From G963677485 sp942492855 (lineage in GTDB: Bacteria > Armatimonadota > HRBIN16): DNA of 64,000 nt. The stretch spans positions 1,550,001 through 1,614,000 of the forward strand of contig OW818647.1 of NCBI GenBank assembly GCA_942492855.1, read 5' to 3'. The notes under the pieces were generated by a model. That model made no database searches. It was not told where the DNA came from and saw only the letters and a program-made list of their open reading frames with translations. This document shows, in pieces, positions 1 to 8,297 of this stretch (its first letter is position 1; every line of letters begins with the position of its first letter). Position numbers and translations under genes: made by a program.

Positions 1-467
1 AGCCGGGCCAAGGAACGGTATTTACCATCTACATCCCAAGACTTACCCAATCCGGCAGTCAGTTACCGGAAGGTAAACCAGCAATCCCTACCATACGCGG
101 TCATGAAACCATACTGTTGGTAGAGGATGAACCATCGATCTTGAAACTGGCGAAGAAGATGCTGGAACGCCTGGGTTACACTGTCATCACTGCGGCCACG
201 CCTGGCGAGGCGATGGTGTCGGCCGAACAGCACTATGGCGAAATCAACCTGTTGTTAACCGACGTGGTGATGCCTGAGATGAACGGCCGTGATCTGGCTA
301 AGAACCTGCTGTCACTCTATCCTGGCATGGGGCGTCTGTTTATGTCGGGATACACCTCGGATGTGATAGCTCATCAGGGGAAAGTGGAGGAAGGGATGTA
401 TTTTATCCAGAAGCCGTTTTCAATGAGTGAGTTGTCCACAATGGTTCGCTTGGCTCTTGGGGGGTAG
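1..467 (+). CDS. Hybrid sensor histidine kinase, C-terminal part (end of ATPase domain plus receiver domain)
   Basis: The reading frame is open to the left edge, so this is the 3' end of a longer gene, not a stand-alone response regulator. In frame from base 3 it reads PGQGTVFTIYIPR, the typical end of a histidine-kinase HATPase_c domain. A linker and a complete receiver domain follow. The acidic pocket is VEDEP, the phospho-acceptor is the Asp of TDVVMPEMNG (codon at 261-263), and the conserved Lys lies in IQKPFS. The family autophosphorylates on His and passes the phosphate to this receiver. The sensory and dimerisation parts lie outside the window. No output domain follows, so the signal probably passes to a separate phosphotransfer partner. 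Confidence 0.9.
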   Translation, partial: PGQGTVFTIYIPRLTQSGSQLPEGKPAIPTIRGHETILLVEDEPSILKLAKKMLERLGYTVITAATPGEAMVSAEQHYGEINLLLTDVVMPEMNGRDLAKNLLSLYPGMGRLFMSGYTSDVIAHQGKVEEGMYFIQKPFSMSELSTMVRLALGG

Positions 468-1071
468 AAACCGTGGCAACTGGTGATCGCCATAATACGG
501 GAGAAAACAGGGACATATATTTATCGCATATTTCACTTTCTGAATCGTGATTTTACGGTGTTTTGGAATTGTGTACGCGGATGTGTAGTTGATGTACATT
601 TGATGAAGCAGTGTTGTGCGGATTTGCACGTGAATTTGCATCATGCGTAACGATGCGATTCAGGTTAGCACAAAAGTGAGTAAACCTTGGCGTCACTGAC
701 GTCTACGTGGATTCCACTGTGATATTCTGCGGTGTACAGAGGTTGTAAGTTACCGCATATTGCTTTGCCATCACAATGGCTACACTGAGTGCGAGAGCGA
801 TGCAGACCACTCGGCATACATCCGCACAGCAAGGCCCAACCACTCCACATCCACCTGCGGTGATCAGGCCTGATGCTCGATTGCAAGGTCCGTATACCTC
901 CCAGATGACAGGTAACAGCTTCGATCACATGAAGTAGAACTGCGAAAAGCGTATCACCGCGTTGTAGAATGGCGTGTGCATCTATGGATTCAACGCAGGA
1001 TACACCGTCCGAAACGGCGAACATGATATCATGGAGCCAATGTGCTTGACCGCTGTATGAGGAGATGCGCT
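468..1071. other. Intergenic stretch, no gene recognised
   Basis: About 600 bases between the kinase stop and the deacetylase start. It is visibly richer in A+T than its surroundings. Short open frames on the minus strand give no recognisable protein and lack convincing ribosome binding sites. I see no RNA gene and no clear terminator. Confidence 0.5.
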
Positions 1072-1998
1072 GTGAATCACCGAATGATCACCCGTCTAGT
1101 TGCTGTAATGGTCATCGCGCTGATGTGCCCACTGCACCCCGTATACTGCCTCAAAACAGTAGCGCCCACTCAAACCGCACTCAGTGTATACCCCCCATTT
1201 TCCACAAATCAACGATACGAAAACTACATCTCAAACACCGCGATGCCGGTCAGCCGCGTGCTGCAGCAGATGGCGGTCAAGAAGATCGACAAGAAGAAGC
1301 CCAAACTGATCTTCCTGACCATCGATGACGGTCCTTCGAGGGTCACCCCGGCCGTTCTCGATAAGCTGAAGAAATACAATGTGAAGGCCACCTTCTTCGT
1401 GATCGGCTCACAGATCAAGGGAAATGAAGCCATATTGCGGCGTGCCTGGGAAGAGGGGCATGCCATCGCGAACCACAGCTACCGTCACAAGTATTCCGGT
1501 CCTCCAGATCGCTTTCGTGCGGAGTTTGAGAAAACGGACAGGCTGCTAACCAAAGCGCTTGAACCCTGTACCTCCCGGTTTAGCACCGGAGTCATCCGCA
1601 TCCCGGGCGGTTCCATGGGCAAGCCATCACTGAAAAAGACCTTTGCGAAGGGCAGCTACATCGGTATCAACTGGAATGTGTCTGGTGCTGACACCTCCCA
1701 AAAGTGCTTGGCGGCCAACAAAATCGCATCCAATGTGAAGCAGTGGGCCAATAAACGCCAGTGCATTGTGGTACTCAACCACGACTCATCGCCGAAGAAA
1801 AGCCTCGCGGCAGCCTTGGAGTGGATCATCCCCTATTACCAGGCCAAAGGCTACCAGTTCGGCACGCTCTGCTCCGATGGCTCATGGCGGAAAGCTGTGG
1901 CCGCTGGACTGATCCCGCGTGAGCCATCACACAAGATAGCCATCAAAAGCAAGCCAAACCCTCTGAGCCCGAATATGAACATAGACCGCCTCAGGTGA
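1072..1998 (+). CDS. Secreted polysaccharide deacetylase (NodB-homology domain)
   Basis: A 308-residue protein of the carbohydrate esterase 4 / NodB family, which removes N- or O-acetyl groups from polysaccharides such as peptidoglycan or chitin. Motif 1 is TIDDGPS (about residues 83-89, with the catalytic and metal Asp pair), and motif 2 is NHSYRH (H135 and H139, metal ligands). RIPGG later in the protein fits motif 3. I chose GTG at 1072 because GAGGAG lies 7 bases upstream and the first residues then form a signal peptide: NHRMITR followed by a hydrophobic run ending near VYC. An in-frame GTG at 1042 would give 10 more residues. The C-terminus past residue 280 is basic and has no known domain. 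It stands alone, with its own leader, upstream of the aldolase gene. Confidence 0.85.
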   Translation: MNHRMITRLVAVMVIALMCPLHPVYCLKTVAPTQTALSVYPPFSTNQRYENYISNTAMPVSRVLQQMAVKKIDKKKPKLIFLTIDDGPSRVTPAVLDKLKKYNVKATFFVIGSQIKGNEAILRRAWEEGHAIANHSYRHKYSGPPDRFRAEFEKTDRLLTKALEPCTSRFSTGVIRIPGGSMGKPSLKKTFAKGSYIGINWNVSGADTSQKCLAANKIASNVKQWANKRQCIVVLNHDSSPKKSLAAALEWIIPYYQAKGYQFGTLCSDGSWRKAVAAGLIPREPSHKIAIKSKPNPLSPNMNIDRLR

Positions 1999-2033
1999 GC
2001 CTGACGCAACCATCAGGTTTCTGTGATGCAGCC

Positions 2034-2062
2034 TTGCCCGTGGCCGTCAGAAGGGGTAAAAT
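2034..2062 (+). promoter_or_regulatory. Sigma-70-type promoter of the aldolase gene
   Basis: TTGCCC (2034-2039), a 17-base spacer and TAAAAT (2057-2062). It is followed at once by a stem-loop (AAAATGC near 2059 pairs with GCATTTT near 2085) in the untranslated leader. Confidence 0.55.
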
Positions 2063-2141
2063 GCATTCGGTGATACCGCATTTTGCCTCAACCAACCGAT
2101 GATTCCCCGCCCAAGCGGGTTGATACAAGGAGATTCAGCTT

Positions 2142-3098
2142 ATGATCGTCCCCACCAGTGTGCTGTTTAAGCACGCGTATTTAAAATACGCACTTGGTGC
2201 ATACAACATCAACAACCTCGAGCAGTGTATGGGTCTGTTCAAGGGTAACATGGAGTCCAAGGCTCCCTTCATCATCCAGATTTCCAAGGGTGCACGCAGC
2301 TACACCGACAAGCGCATGCTTGAGGCGATGATCCGCGCTGCAGACGAAATCTGGCCAGATGCACTTTTTGCTGTTCACCTTGACCATGGCGACGAAGAGG
2401 CCTGTATGGACTGTATCGCCAGCGGCTTCTACAGCTCCGTGATGATTGACGGCAGCCACCTTCCCCTGGAAGAAAACATCGCTGTCACCAAGCGCATCGT
2501 TGACCTGGCTCACGCCAAAGGTATCAGCGTAGAAGCAGAGCTTGGTCAGTTGGGCGGCGTGGAAGAACACGTAGCCGTTGATGAGAAGAACGCTCACCTG
2601 ACAGATCCTAAAGAAGCCGAATACTTCATCAAGAAGTCCGGCTGCGACAGCCTCGCCTGCGCCATCGGCACCAGCCACGGCGCATTCAAGTTCAGCGGCG
2701 GTCAGGGTATCCACTTTGACATCATCGACTCCATCCGCGAACTGGTTCCAGGCTTCCCGCTGGTCATGCACGGTTCCTCCAGCGTTCCGCAGGAAGAAGT
2801 TGAGCTGATCAACAAGTACGGCGGCGCCATCAAGGGTGCCAAGGGCGTGGATGCCAACCAGTACCTGCCCGCAGCCAAGAAGGGTGTCACCAAAATCAAC
2901 ATCGACACCGACGGCCGCCTGGTGTGGTGCCGTGTCCACCGCCAGATGTTCGTCGAGAAGCCCGAAAACTTCGACCTGCGTCCTCCCGGCATCATCTTCC
3001 AGAAAGAATATGCCAAGTTCATCGCCAGCCGCAATGTACTGCTGGGTTCCGCTGGTCAGTTGGATTCCGCCCGCGAGTTCTGCAAAGCCAATCTGTAG
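2142..3098 (+). CDS. fba: Class II fructose-bisphosphate aldolase
   Basis: A 318-residue zinc-dependent aldolase that splits fructose 1,6-bisphosphate into dihydroxyacetone phosphate and glyceraldehyde 3-phosphate in cytosolic glycolysis, and runs in reverse in gluconeogenesis. Family marks are LDHGD (catalytic D81, zinc ligand H82), GTSHGA (H179), VMHGSSS (H210) and the phosphate-binding NIDTDGR. The start ATG is preceded by AAGGAG. Length and the C-terminal insert resemble the longer class II-B branch, so the ketohexose bisphosphate (tagatose or fructose) cannot be fully fixed by eye. The gene is single, with its own promoter and a strong terminator. Confidence 0.92.
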   Translation: MIVPTSVLFKHAYLKYALGAYNINNLEQCMGLFKGNMESKAPFIIQISKGARSYTDKRMLEAMIRAADEIWPDALFAVHLDHGDEEACMDCIASGFYSSVMIDGSHLPLEENIAVTKRIVDLAHAKGISVEAELGQLGGVEEHVAVDEKNAHLTDPKEAEYFIKKSGCDSLACAIGTSHGAFKFSGGQGIHFDIIDSIRELVPGFPLVMHGSSSVPQEEVELINKYGGAIKGAKGVDANQYLPAAKKGVTKINIDTDGRLVWCRVHRQMFVEKPENFDLRPPGIIFQKEYAKFIASRNVLLGSAGQLDSAREFCKANL

Positions 3099-3120
3099 TT
3101 GCCAATTGGTTCCGCTTCAC

Positions 3121-3151
3121 GGCCCCTCCCTCACCGGAGGGGCCTTTTTTT
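3121..3151 (+). terminator. Rho-independent terminator of the aldolase gene
   Basis: Perfect 9-bp stem GGCCCCTCC / GGAGGGGCC (3121-3129 and 3136-3144) with a 6-base loop and a run of seven T, starting 22 bases after the stop codon. Confidence 0.93.
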
Positions 3152-3198
3152 GTGCGACAGTGTTGATGTCTGGGCGGTCTCAGAAGGGGAATCTAAAT

Positions 3199-3301
3199 CC
3201 ACAGATGCCACAGATTACACAGATCAGGTCATGACCGCGCCGGTTTCTCAGTACGATGACAATCGCCGTGCAGGTAATCTCCGGCGCGGTCTGGCGGATA
3301 G
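3199..3301. repeat. Dispersed composite repeat, copy 1
   Basis: Contains CACAGATTACACAGAT, then GTCATGACCG, then GGTCTGGCGGATAGCC. The same three blocks in the same order recur at about 45829-45930. Parts of it (ACCGCGCCGGTCTGGCGG) also recur at 48475-48640 and near 15525. No protein is encoded. Confidence 0.6.
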
Positions 3302-3331
3302 CCTTGTACCCCTTTGCCCATCGGCGCAGAT

Positions 3332-3447
3332 GTCTGAACCACGGATTACATGGATTTACAGGATTACACGGATGGGAAAGGAGAGGAAGGAAAATGCTCC
3401 TCTCCATCCGAACCCATCCGTGTAATCCGTGTAATCCGTGGTTCAGA
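3332..3447. repeat. Large inverted repeat (hairpin) built on CCACGGATTACACGG
   Basis: Left arm 3332-3375 and right arm 3413-3447 are reverse complements (GTCTGAACCACGGATTACA against its complement), with a 12-base insertion in the left arm. Inner bases AGGAGAGG / CCTCTCC extend the pairing. A single arm recurs at about 57997-58030. With the repeat before it, this fills the 600-base gap between the aldolase terminator and the greA promoter. Confidence 0.7.
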
Positions 3448-3609
3448 CAACATCCCTAGTACCGTATCATTTACAGTAAGGGCTGCCTTGAACTCAGAAC
3501 CCCCATCCATTGACCAAATGCGGGCTTACGGTTATCATATTTCAGGCGTATCAGCATTTGGGAACAAAATGCATAGGAAAATCCGTCTATATTTCACAGG
3601 AAGTAAGCA

Positions 3610-3639
3610 TTGGTCCACTAGTTAGGGTATAACTATACA
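3610..3639 (+). promoter_or_regulatory. Likely promoter of greA-lysS
   Basis: TTGGTC (3610-3615), an 18-base spacer, then TATACA (3634-3639). The -10 lies in a small palindrome, GTATAACTATAC. Confidence 0.45.
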
Positions 3640-3704
3640 TAACATCACCCCCGCCCAAAGGGGCATGTCAACGCACACTCCGTGCGCGAAAGGGGCAAAA
3701 TACA

Positions 3705-4190
3705 ATGAGCACAACACACCTAAGGGGTTTTCTTCTCACCGAAGAGGGCCATGAAACGCTAAAAAAAGAGCTGGAACATCTCGTCACCACCGGTCGGAAG
3801 GAGATCGCTGACCGGATTCGTACCGCCAAAGAGTTCGGGGAGATCACCGATAACCCCGAATACGATGACGCGAAAAACCAGCAAGCCTACATAGAGGGCC
3901 GCATAGAGGAGCTTCATAGCTTCCTGGACAATGCGTATACTATAAACAGTGACAGCATCACCACCGACACTGTGGGATTCGGCTCGGTTGTTACTGTATA
4001 CGATGCAGACAACGACGATGAGTGGACCTTCCGACTGGTCAGTGCCCCTGAAGCTGGCGATGACGATGATCTGCTGTCGATTGACTCACCGCTGGGTAAG
4101 GCACTGGTAGGGCACGCGCCAGGCGAATCACTGGAGGTGAAAGCCCCGGCAGGTACGGTGAGAATTAAGATATTGGGTATTTCAAAATAG
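3705..4190 (+). CDS. greA: Transcription elongation factor GreA
   Basis: A 161-residue protein of the usual GreA length. It enters the secondary channel of stalled RNA polymerase and stimulates transcript cleavage. The N-terminal coiled coil (about residues 8-80) carries the tip motif DNPEYDDAKN, whose acidic residues support the catalytic magnesium (GDLSENAEYDAAK in typical GreA). The C-terminal FKBP-like domain has VGFGSVVTVYD and SPLGKALVGHAPGE. The tip has ITDN where LSEN is usual, but the acids are kept. A GGGG-rich Shine-Dalgarno lies about 9 bases before ATG. The stop codon touches the lysS start with no gap, so the two are very probably one transcript. Confidence 0.95.
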   Translation: MSTTHLRGFLLTEEGHETLKKELEHLVTTGRKEIADRIRTAKEFGEITDNPEYDDAKNQQAYIEGRIEELHSFLDNAYTINSDSITTDTVGFGSVVTVYDADNDDEWTFRLVSAPEAGDDDDLLSIDSPLGKALVGHAPGESLEVKAPAGTVRIKILGISK

Positions 4191-5696
4191 ATGGAACAGA
4201 CAACCGCACAGGACCTGAACGATCAAATGATGCGCCGCCGCGAAAAGCTGGCGGCGCTAAACGACATGGGGCTCAACCCATACGCCATAGAGGCCTTTGA
4301 GCGCACACACACTTGCCAGAAAGTACATGACGAGTTTGAAGCACTGACCGAACAGCAGGTCGCCGTTTGCGGCCGCGTCGTGGCGTTGCGTCATATGGGC
4401 AAAGCCGCCTTCCTGCACGTAGAGGACTGGAGCGGTAAAATCCAGGCCTACCTGCGTAAGGACGACATCGGTGAAGAGAAGTGGCCGGTGGTGAAGCTGC
4501 TGGACCTTGGCGACTACATCGGTGTGACCGGTAAGCCGTTCATCACCAAAACTGGTGAGCAGTCGATTCACGCCGACAGCGTGCTGGTGCTCAGTAAATG
4601 CCTGCGGCCCATTCCTTACGGCAAAGAGAAGGAAGGGCAAAACTGGAATACGCTTCAAGATGTGGAGATACGTTATCGCCAGCGCTACTTGGACCTGCTG
4701 ACCAACGATGAGGGCCGCAACCGGCTGATACAGCGCTGCCACATCATATCTGAGGTGCGCCGTTGGCTGGATGACCGAGGCTTCCTGGAGGTCGAAACCC
4801 CCATGCTGCAGGAAGTGGCGGGCGGGGCCGCTGCCCGGCCTTTCATGACGCACCACAACGCGCTGGATTTTGACTTCAAGCTGCGCATCAGCATCGAGCT
4901 CTACCTAAAACGGCTGATTGTGGGCAACATCGAAAAGGTGTATGAAATCGGCAAGGTGTTCCGCAACGAGGGCATGGACCGTCGTCATAACCCGGAGTTC
5001 ACCCTGCTGGAGCTATACCAAGCCTACGTGAACCTTGAAGAGATGATGGAGATCACCGAACAGCTATTCTACACCTGCTGTATGAAGCTGCACGGTGTGC
5101 CATATATCGAAGTGGCCGGCGAGAAGGTAGACTTCACCCCGCCGTGGCCACGCCGTAGCATGATGTCACTAATCGAGGAGCATGCCGGGGTCAAGCCCGA
5201 GGAGTTCGCGACATTCGATTCCGCCTGTGCCGCCATGCAGCGCTGCGGTCTGCCCACCGCAGATGAGAACCAGGTGGGCGGTATTATGGAGAAGCTGCTG
5301 GAGCGATTCGTCCAGCCTAAGATGACACAGCCGATCTTCATCACCGACCATCCGCTGGAGACATCCCCTCTGGCCAAGAAGAAGCAGGATGATCCTACGC
5401 TCACACGCCGTTTTGAGGCGTATATTCTGGGCCAAGAGGTCGCAAACGCCTTCAGCGAGTTAAACGACCCTGATGACCAGCGTGAGCGGTTTATGGAGCA
5501 ACTGAAGATGCGCGCTGCGGGTGACGATGAGGCCCATCCGCTGGATGAGGACTTCCTGCAGTGTCTGGAATACGGCATGCCGCCCACGGGTGGTTTGGGA
5601 ATTGGCATGGACCGCATGGCCATCATCCTGACAGCCGCAGACAGTATTCAGGATGTGATGTTCTTCCCTGCCATGAAGCCGAAGTCGCAGGGCTAA
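4191..5696 (+). CDS. lysS: Lysyl-tRNA synthetase, class II
   Basis: A 501-residue cytosolic enzyme that charges tRNA-Lys. The N-terminal OB-fold anticodon-binding domain (about 55-150) is followed by the class II catalytic core. Motif 2 reads FRNEGMDRRHNPEFT and motif 3 reads GLGIGMDRMAIILT. The sequences YRQRYLDLL and HHNALDFDFKLRI are family hallmarks. The ATG follows the greA TAG directly and has no Shine-Dalgarno of its own, so translation probably restarts after greA termination. Length is normal and no key residue seems to be missing. Confidence 0.96.
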   Translation: MEQTTAQDLNDQMMRRREKLAALNDMGLNPYAIEAFERTHTCQKVHDEFEALTEQQVAVCGRVVALRHMGKAAFLHVEDWSGKIQAYLRKDDIGEEKWPVVKLLDLGDYIGVTGKPFITKTGEQSIHADSVLVLSKCLRPIPYGKEKEGQNWNTLQDVEIRYRQRYLDLLTNDEGRNRLIQRCHIISEVRRWLDDRGFLEVETPMLQEVAGGAAARPFMTHHNALDFDFKLRISIELYLKRLIVGNIEKVYEIGKVFRNEGMDRRHNPEFTLLELYQAYVNLEEMMEITEQLFYTCCMKLHGVPYIEVAGEKVDFTPPWPRRSMMSLIEEHAGVKPEEFATFDSACAAMQRCGLPTADENQVGGIMEKLLERFVQPKMTQPIFITDHPLETSPLAKKKQDDPTLTRRFEAYILGQEVANAFSELNDPDDQRERFMEQLKMRAAGDDEAHPLDEDFLQCLEYGMPPTGGLGIGMDRMAIILTAADSIQDVMFFPAMKPKSQG

Positions 5697-5720
5697 ATTC
5701 CCGCAGGGTAGCCGCCTTAG

Positions 5721-5758
5721 GTCCGCTGGCCAGCGATCGGCTGGCCGACGGACTTTTT
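5721..5758 (+). terminator. Rho-independent terminator after lysS
   Basis: GTCCGCTGGCCAGC and GGCTGGCCGACGGAC form a long stem with one internal mismatch and a 4-base loop, followed by TTTTT. It starts 25 bases after the lysS stop. Confidence 0.85.
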
Positions 5759-5864
5759 ATATGGTGGGGTGGTGGGTGACTAAACCCCGTAAATTACTCA
5801 CAATATCTACACAGCCAGTGCATCACCGATTCCGCGACACTGATTTTAATCGATTGAGCAGACC

Positions 5865-6041
5865 GCCGCGGGCTGAAAGCCCTGCGGCTATTTATATGAA
5901 AAGCCGGCTAGAAGCCGGCTGAGGTTCGCCGTGCTTCGCATTTTGGTAGGCCATCGCATCTCATACCCAGCGACAGATTTCCGGTAGCCGGCCTTTAGCC
6001 GGCTTTTCGTTCAATTAGCCGCAGGGCTTTCAGCCCGCGGC
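5865..6041. repeat. Nested palindromic element (177 bp)
   Basis: The outer arms, 5865-5890 and 6016-6041, are perfect 26-base inverted repeats (GCCGCGGGCTGAAAGCCC and on). Each arm itself holds the palindrome GGGCTGAAAGCCC or GGGCTTTCAGCCC. A second inverted pair inside, GAAAAGCCGGCT (5898-5909) and AGCCGGCTTTTC (5997-6008), contains further GCCGGC hairpins. No coding potential. Confidence 0.75.
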
Positions 6042-6082
6042 CGTGGGCGCAATCGATCATGCCCATGGATGGCTCCGATACA

Positions 6083-6270
6083 TATTTGTGGGTAATAGAC
6101 TGTCCTTCAGGGCGCGGCGGTGAGTGTTCATTTGCGTGTAATAACCGAGCCATTCATGTCAGTCTATTACCCACAAATCCAGATAGGGATCGTATCGACC
6201 ATGTGCCGCGACAACAATGTCTCGGAATCGGCGTCTACTGGCTTCGCAGATATTTGCGGGTAATAGACTG
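6083..6270. repeat. Short elements bounded by CAGTCTATTACCCACAAAT inverted ends
   Basis: Three copies of the 19-base end sequence alternate in orientation at about 6083-6102, 6160-6178 and 6251-6270. The interval 6160-6270 is the smallest complete unit, with one end inverted against the other (one mismatch). It contains the core GCCGCGACAACAATGTCTCGG seen in the larger copies at 15.8, 17.5 and 21.7 kb. Confidence 0.6.
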
Positions 6271-6338
6271 GGGCATTCAGCCCGCGGCCGTGGGCGCAAT
6301 AAATTGTGTCCACAGAGCAATATTTTCAGATGACGGTG

Positions 6339-6548
6339 TCCCTCCTGACTCCCATTCTCTCCGCTCCTGACTCCTATTCTCCTCAACTCCTATCTCCTAA
6401 CTCCTATCTCCTAACTCCTAACTCCTAACTCCTATCTCCTAACTCCTAACTCCTATCTCCTAACTCCTATCTCCTAACTCCTAACTCCTATCTCCTAACT
6501 CCTAACTCCTATCTCCTAACTCCTCAACTCCTATCTCCTAACTCCTCC
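6339..6548. repeat. Tandem heptamer array (CTCCTAA / CTCCTAT)
   Basis: About 200 bases of mixed 7-base units CTCCTAA and CTCCTAT, degenerate at the left edge. It is one-strand pyrimidine-rich and not CRISPR-like, because it has no spacers. The right edge runs into the stop codon and last codons of the radical SAM gene. A short copy in the opposite orientation lies at 14603-14634, just after another gene's stop. Confidence 0.8.
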
Positions 6549-7635
6549 GCCCCTGCCAAAGGCAGCAGCGTCAGCCCTGGCTCTCCGCCCTCCACACCAC
6601 CGCTCAGTATGTAGCTCACCGCGGGGCAGCCGGCATCGCACTGCACCTGTTCGCTGCAGCCGTCACAGCCCTCCGGCTTGAACTCGCGCAGCACATGCTG
6701 CATCCACAACGGATGCTGCGGAAAATCCTGGCACTCGGTGTAGTGCCCCAGCCGCACCGGCGAGTGGTTGCACACTCGCACGTAGCCCGATGGGTCCACC
6801 GCCACGAAGTTATGCACAGCGGAGCACTGGCTGGCCACAAACAGGTTCTTCAACTCCAGACCACGGATCGCACAAGCGGGGAGCTCCGTGCCCATCGAGC
6901 CATACCGACCGGCATCAGCCAATGCCGCATCGGCGGTGAGCAGTGCCTCGCGCAGCTCTGCTTCGCTTAACGTCAGCATCTCCCGATACCCCAACCCCCT
7001 GCCGCCCGGCATGAAGCGGTTGAGTAGCAACTGGTCGGCACCGGCCAGCAGACCCTCGGCGATGTTCTGGTAAAGCTCCGGCAGGTTGAGTTTGGTCACG
7101 GTGACTGCCACCGTCACCAGCAGACCTGCGGCCTTCGCCACTCGGATGGCACTCAATGCGCTCTGCACATCGCCACCGCCGGTGAGCTGCTCAAAGCTGC
7201 GCCATCCGGGCAGCGAGACGGTCAACTGCAAGCCGCACTCCGCCGCGACGACCGCGAACGCCTCGTCCACATCCGACCGTTGGTATTCATGTGCAGCGTG
7301 GGTGGGGCTTGAGTGGTCACCAGCTCGCCATCCACCGTCTGGAAGTGCGTGGCGGTGGCTGAGGCCGAGTGGCGTATAATTTCCAGGATATCTGGCCGTA
7401 GCAGCGGCTCTCCGCCCGTGAAGGAGAGGTGGCTGACGCCCATCTCTAAGAGATAATCGATCATCTGCTTGACCTGCTGGGTATCTTGCTCAGGCAGCCG
7501 TTCAAAGCTGCCATCGGGAGCATCCCATGGGCAGGAGCAGAACAGGCAGGAATGGCTGCATCGGTAGGTCAGTTCCAGTGCCGCAGTAGGGGGCAGCGGC
7601 GAGGGCATCAGCACCCCGCTACTTTTTGGGTTCAT
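6524..7635 (-). pseudogene. Radical SAM protein with a SPASM-like C-terminus, split by a frameshift
   Basis: The N-terminal half (7635 to about 7275) has the radical SAM cluster motif C26-x3-C30-x2-C33 (TYRCSHSCLFC) and the SAM-binding SFTGGEPLLR, then reaches HMNTNGR. At 7270-7275 the frame is lost and the fold resumes one frame over as VDEAFAVVAAECGLQLTVSLPGW, the expected next strand. One missing base explains this. The C-terminal half has CNHSPVRLGHY and CSEQVQCDAGCPA, like the auxiliary cluster region of SPASM or twitch maturases. The start overlaps the end of the upstream gene by 17 bases, so the two are coupled. The last residues (EELGDRS) are encoded by the heptamer array. A sequencing error, a recent mutation or recoding are all possible. 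Enzymes of this type modify peptides or proteins, but the substrate is unknown. Confidence 0.8.
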
Positions 7636-8179
7636 GATCCATGCCTAACAACACGCGAAGTTTCGGTGCCACCTCCGACAGCGGGGTGAGGCCCGCGTAC
7701 CGCTTGCCCTGGAACAGGCAGAGCAACTGGTAGATCGCTTCCGGCTGCACCAGATCGGCCCGATGGGCATTCCCCTTGCGGTCGGTGGTGACCAGCACCG
7801 CGTACGAGCCGGTCTTACCCTTGGAGCATCGTGAGCACAACGCCGTCTCGTCCAGTGCTATGCGTATCTGCGCGCCGACCGCCGCCAGACGGGCGTTGAG
7901 AGGCTTCACCTCACGCCGTGCCGAAGTGAGTTCCAGAATATAGTCTTTACGCAGGTCGGTGTACACCGTGCGCGCACCGCATTTCGGGCAGAGGTAGTCC
8001 ACGCGATCGGGCGGCATAGCCACATCGTAGCACATAGCCGATTGGACCACCTCGTAGCGTTCGGCCTTCTCAAGCTGGTCCAGCCGTGCCTTGATCTGCT
8101 GCGCAGTTTGCAGCGGGACGCGGTCTACCATTTTCCCCGCTTCACCATCGCTGATACGCTTCACTGGCTCATTTCTCAT
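7619..8179 (-). CDS. Cys-rich zinc-ribbon-like protein, paralogue 3 of 3
   Basis: A 186-residue protein of a family I do not recognise. It shares its whole length with the two genes upstream. Conserved features are VPLQTAQQIKARL (a helix near residues 21-33), SAMCY (C50), RVDYLCPKCGAR (C64, C67) and LDETALCSRCSKGK (C115, C118). The two CxxC knuckles could bind one zinc ion or an iron-sulfur cluster. The C-terminal third (ADLVQPEAIYQLLCLFQGKRYAGL) is also shared. There is no signal peptide. It is the last paralogue before the radical SAM gene, and its 3' end overlaps that gene's start by 17 bases. It could be a substrate, partner or metal-delivery protein for the radical SAM enzyme. That role is inferred only from linkage. 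Confidence 0.75.
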   Translation of the reverse strand: MRNEPVKRISDGEAGKMVDRVPLQTAQQIKARLDQLEKAERYEVVQSAMCYDVAMPPDRVDYLCPKCGARTVYTDLRKDYILELTSARREVKPLNARLAAVGAQIRIALDETALCSRCSKGKTGSYAVLVTTDRKGNAHRADLVQPEAIYQLLCLFQGKRYAGLTPLSEVAPKLRVLLGMDHEPKK

Positions 8180-8297
8180 AGCTTACCCTTTCGAGATGTC
8201 TTACCATCCGATGAGATTATTGAATCTTTTTACTTCGTCACGCAACTGCACGTAACCATATATCTGCGTGTCACACCATTTAACATATAGCAGGCTT

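Noticed and set aside
117..467. Stand-alone response regulator starting at TTG 117
   Set aside because: The frame runs open to the left edge and reads the end of a histidine-kinase ATPase domain, so it is part of a hybrid kinase.
665..1024. 119-codon open frame on the minus strand
   Set aside because: No recognisable domain, odd Cys/His/Trp-rich composition and no ribosome binding site; probably chance.
6339..6548. Possible CRISPR array
   Set aside because: Continuous 7-base units without spacers and no cas genes nearby; simple tandem repeat.
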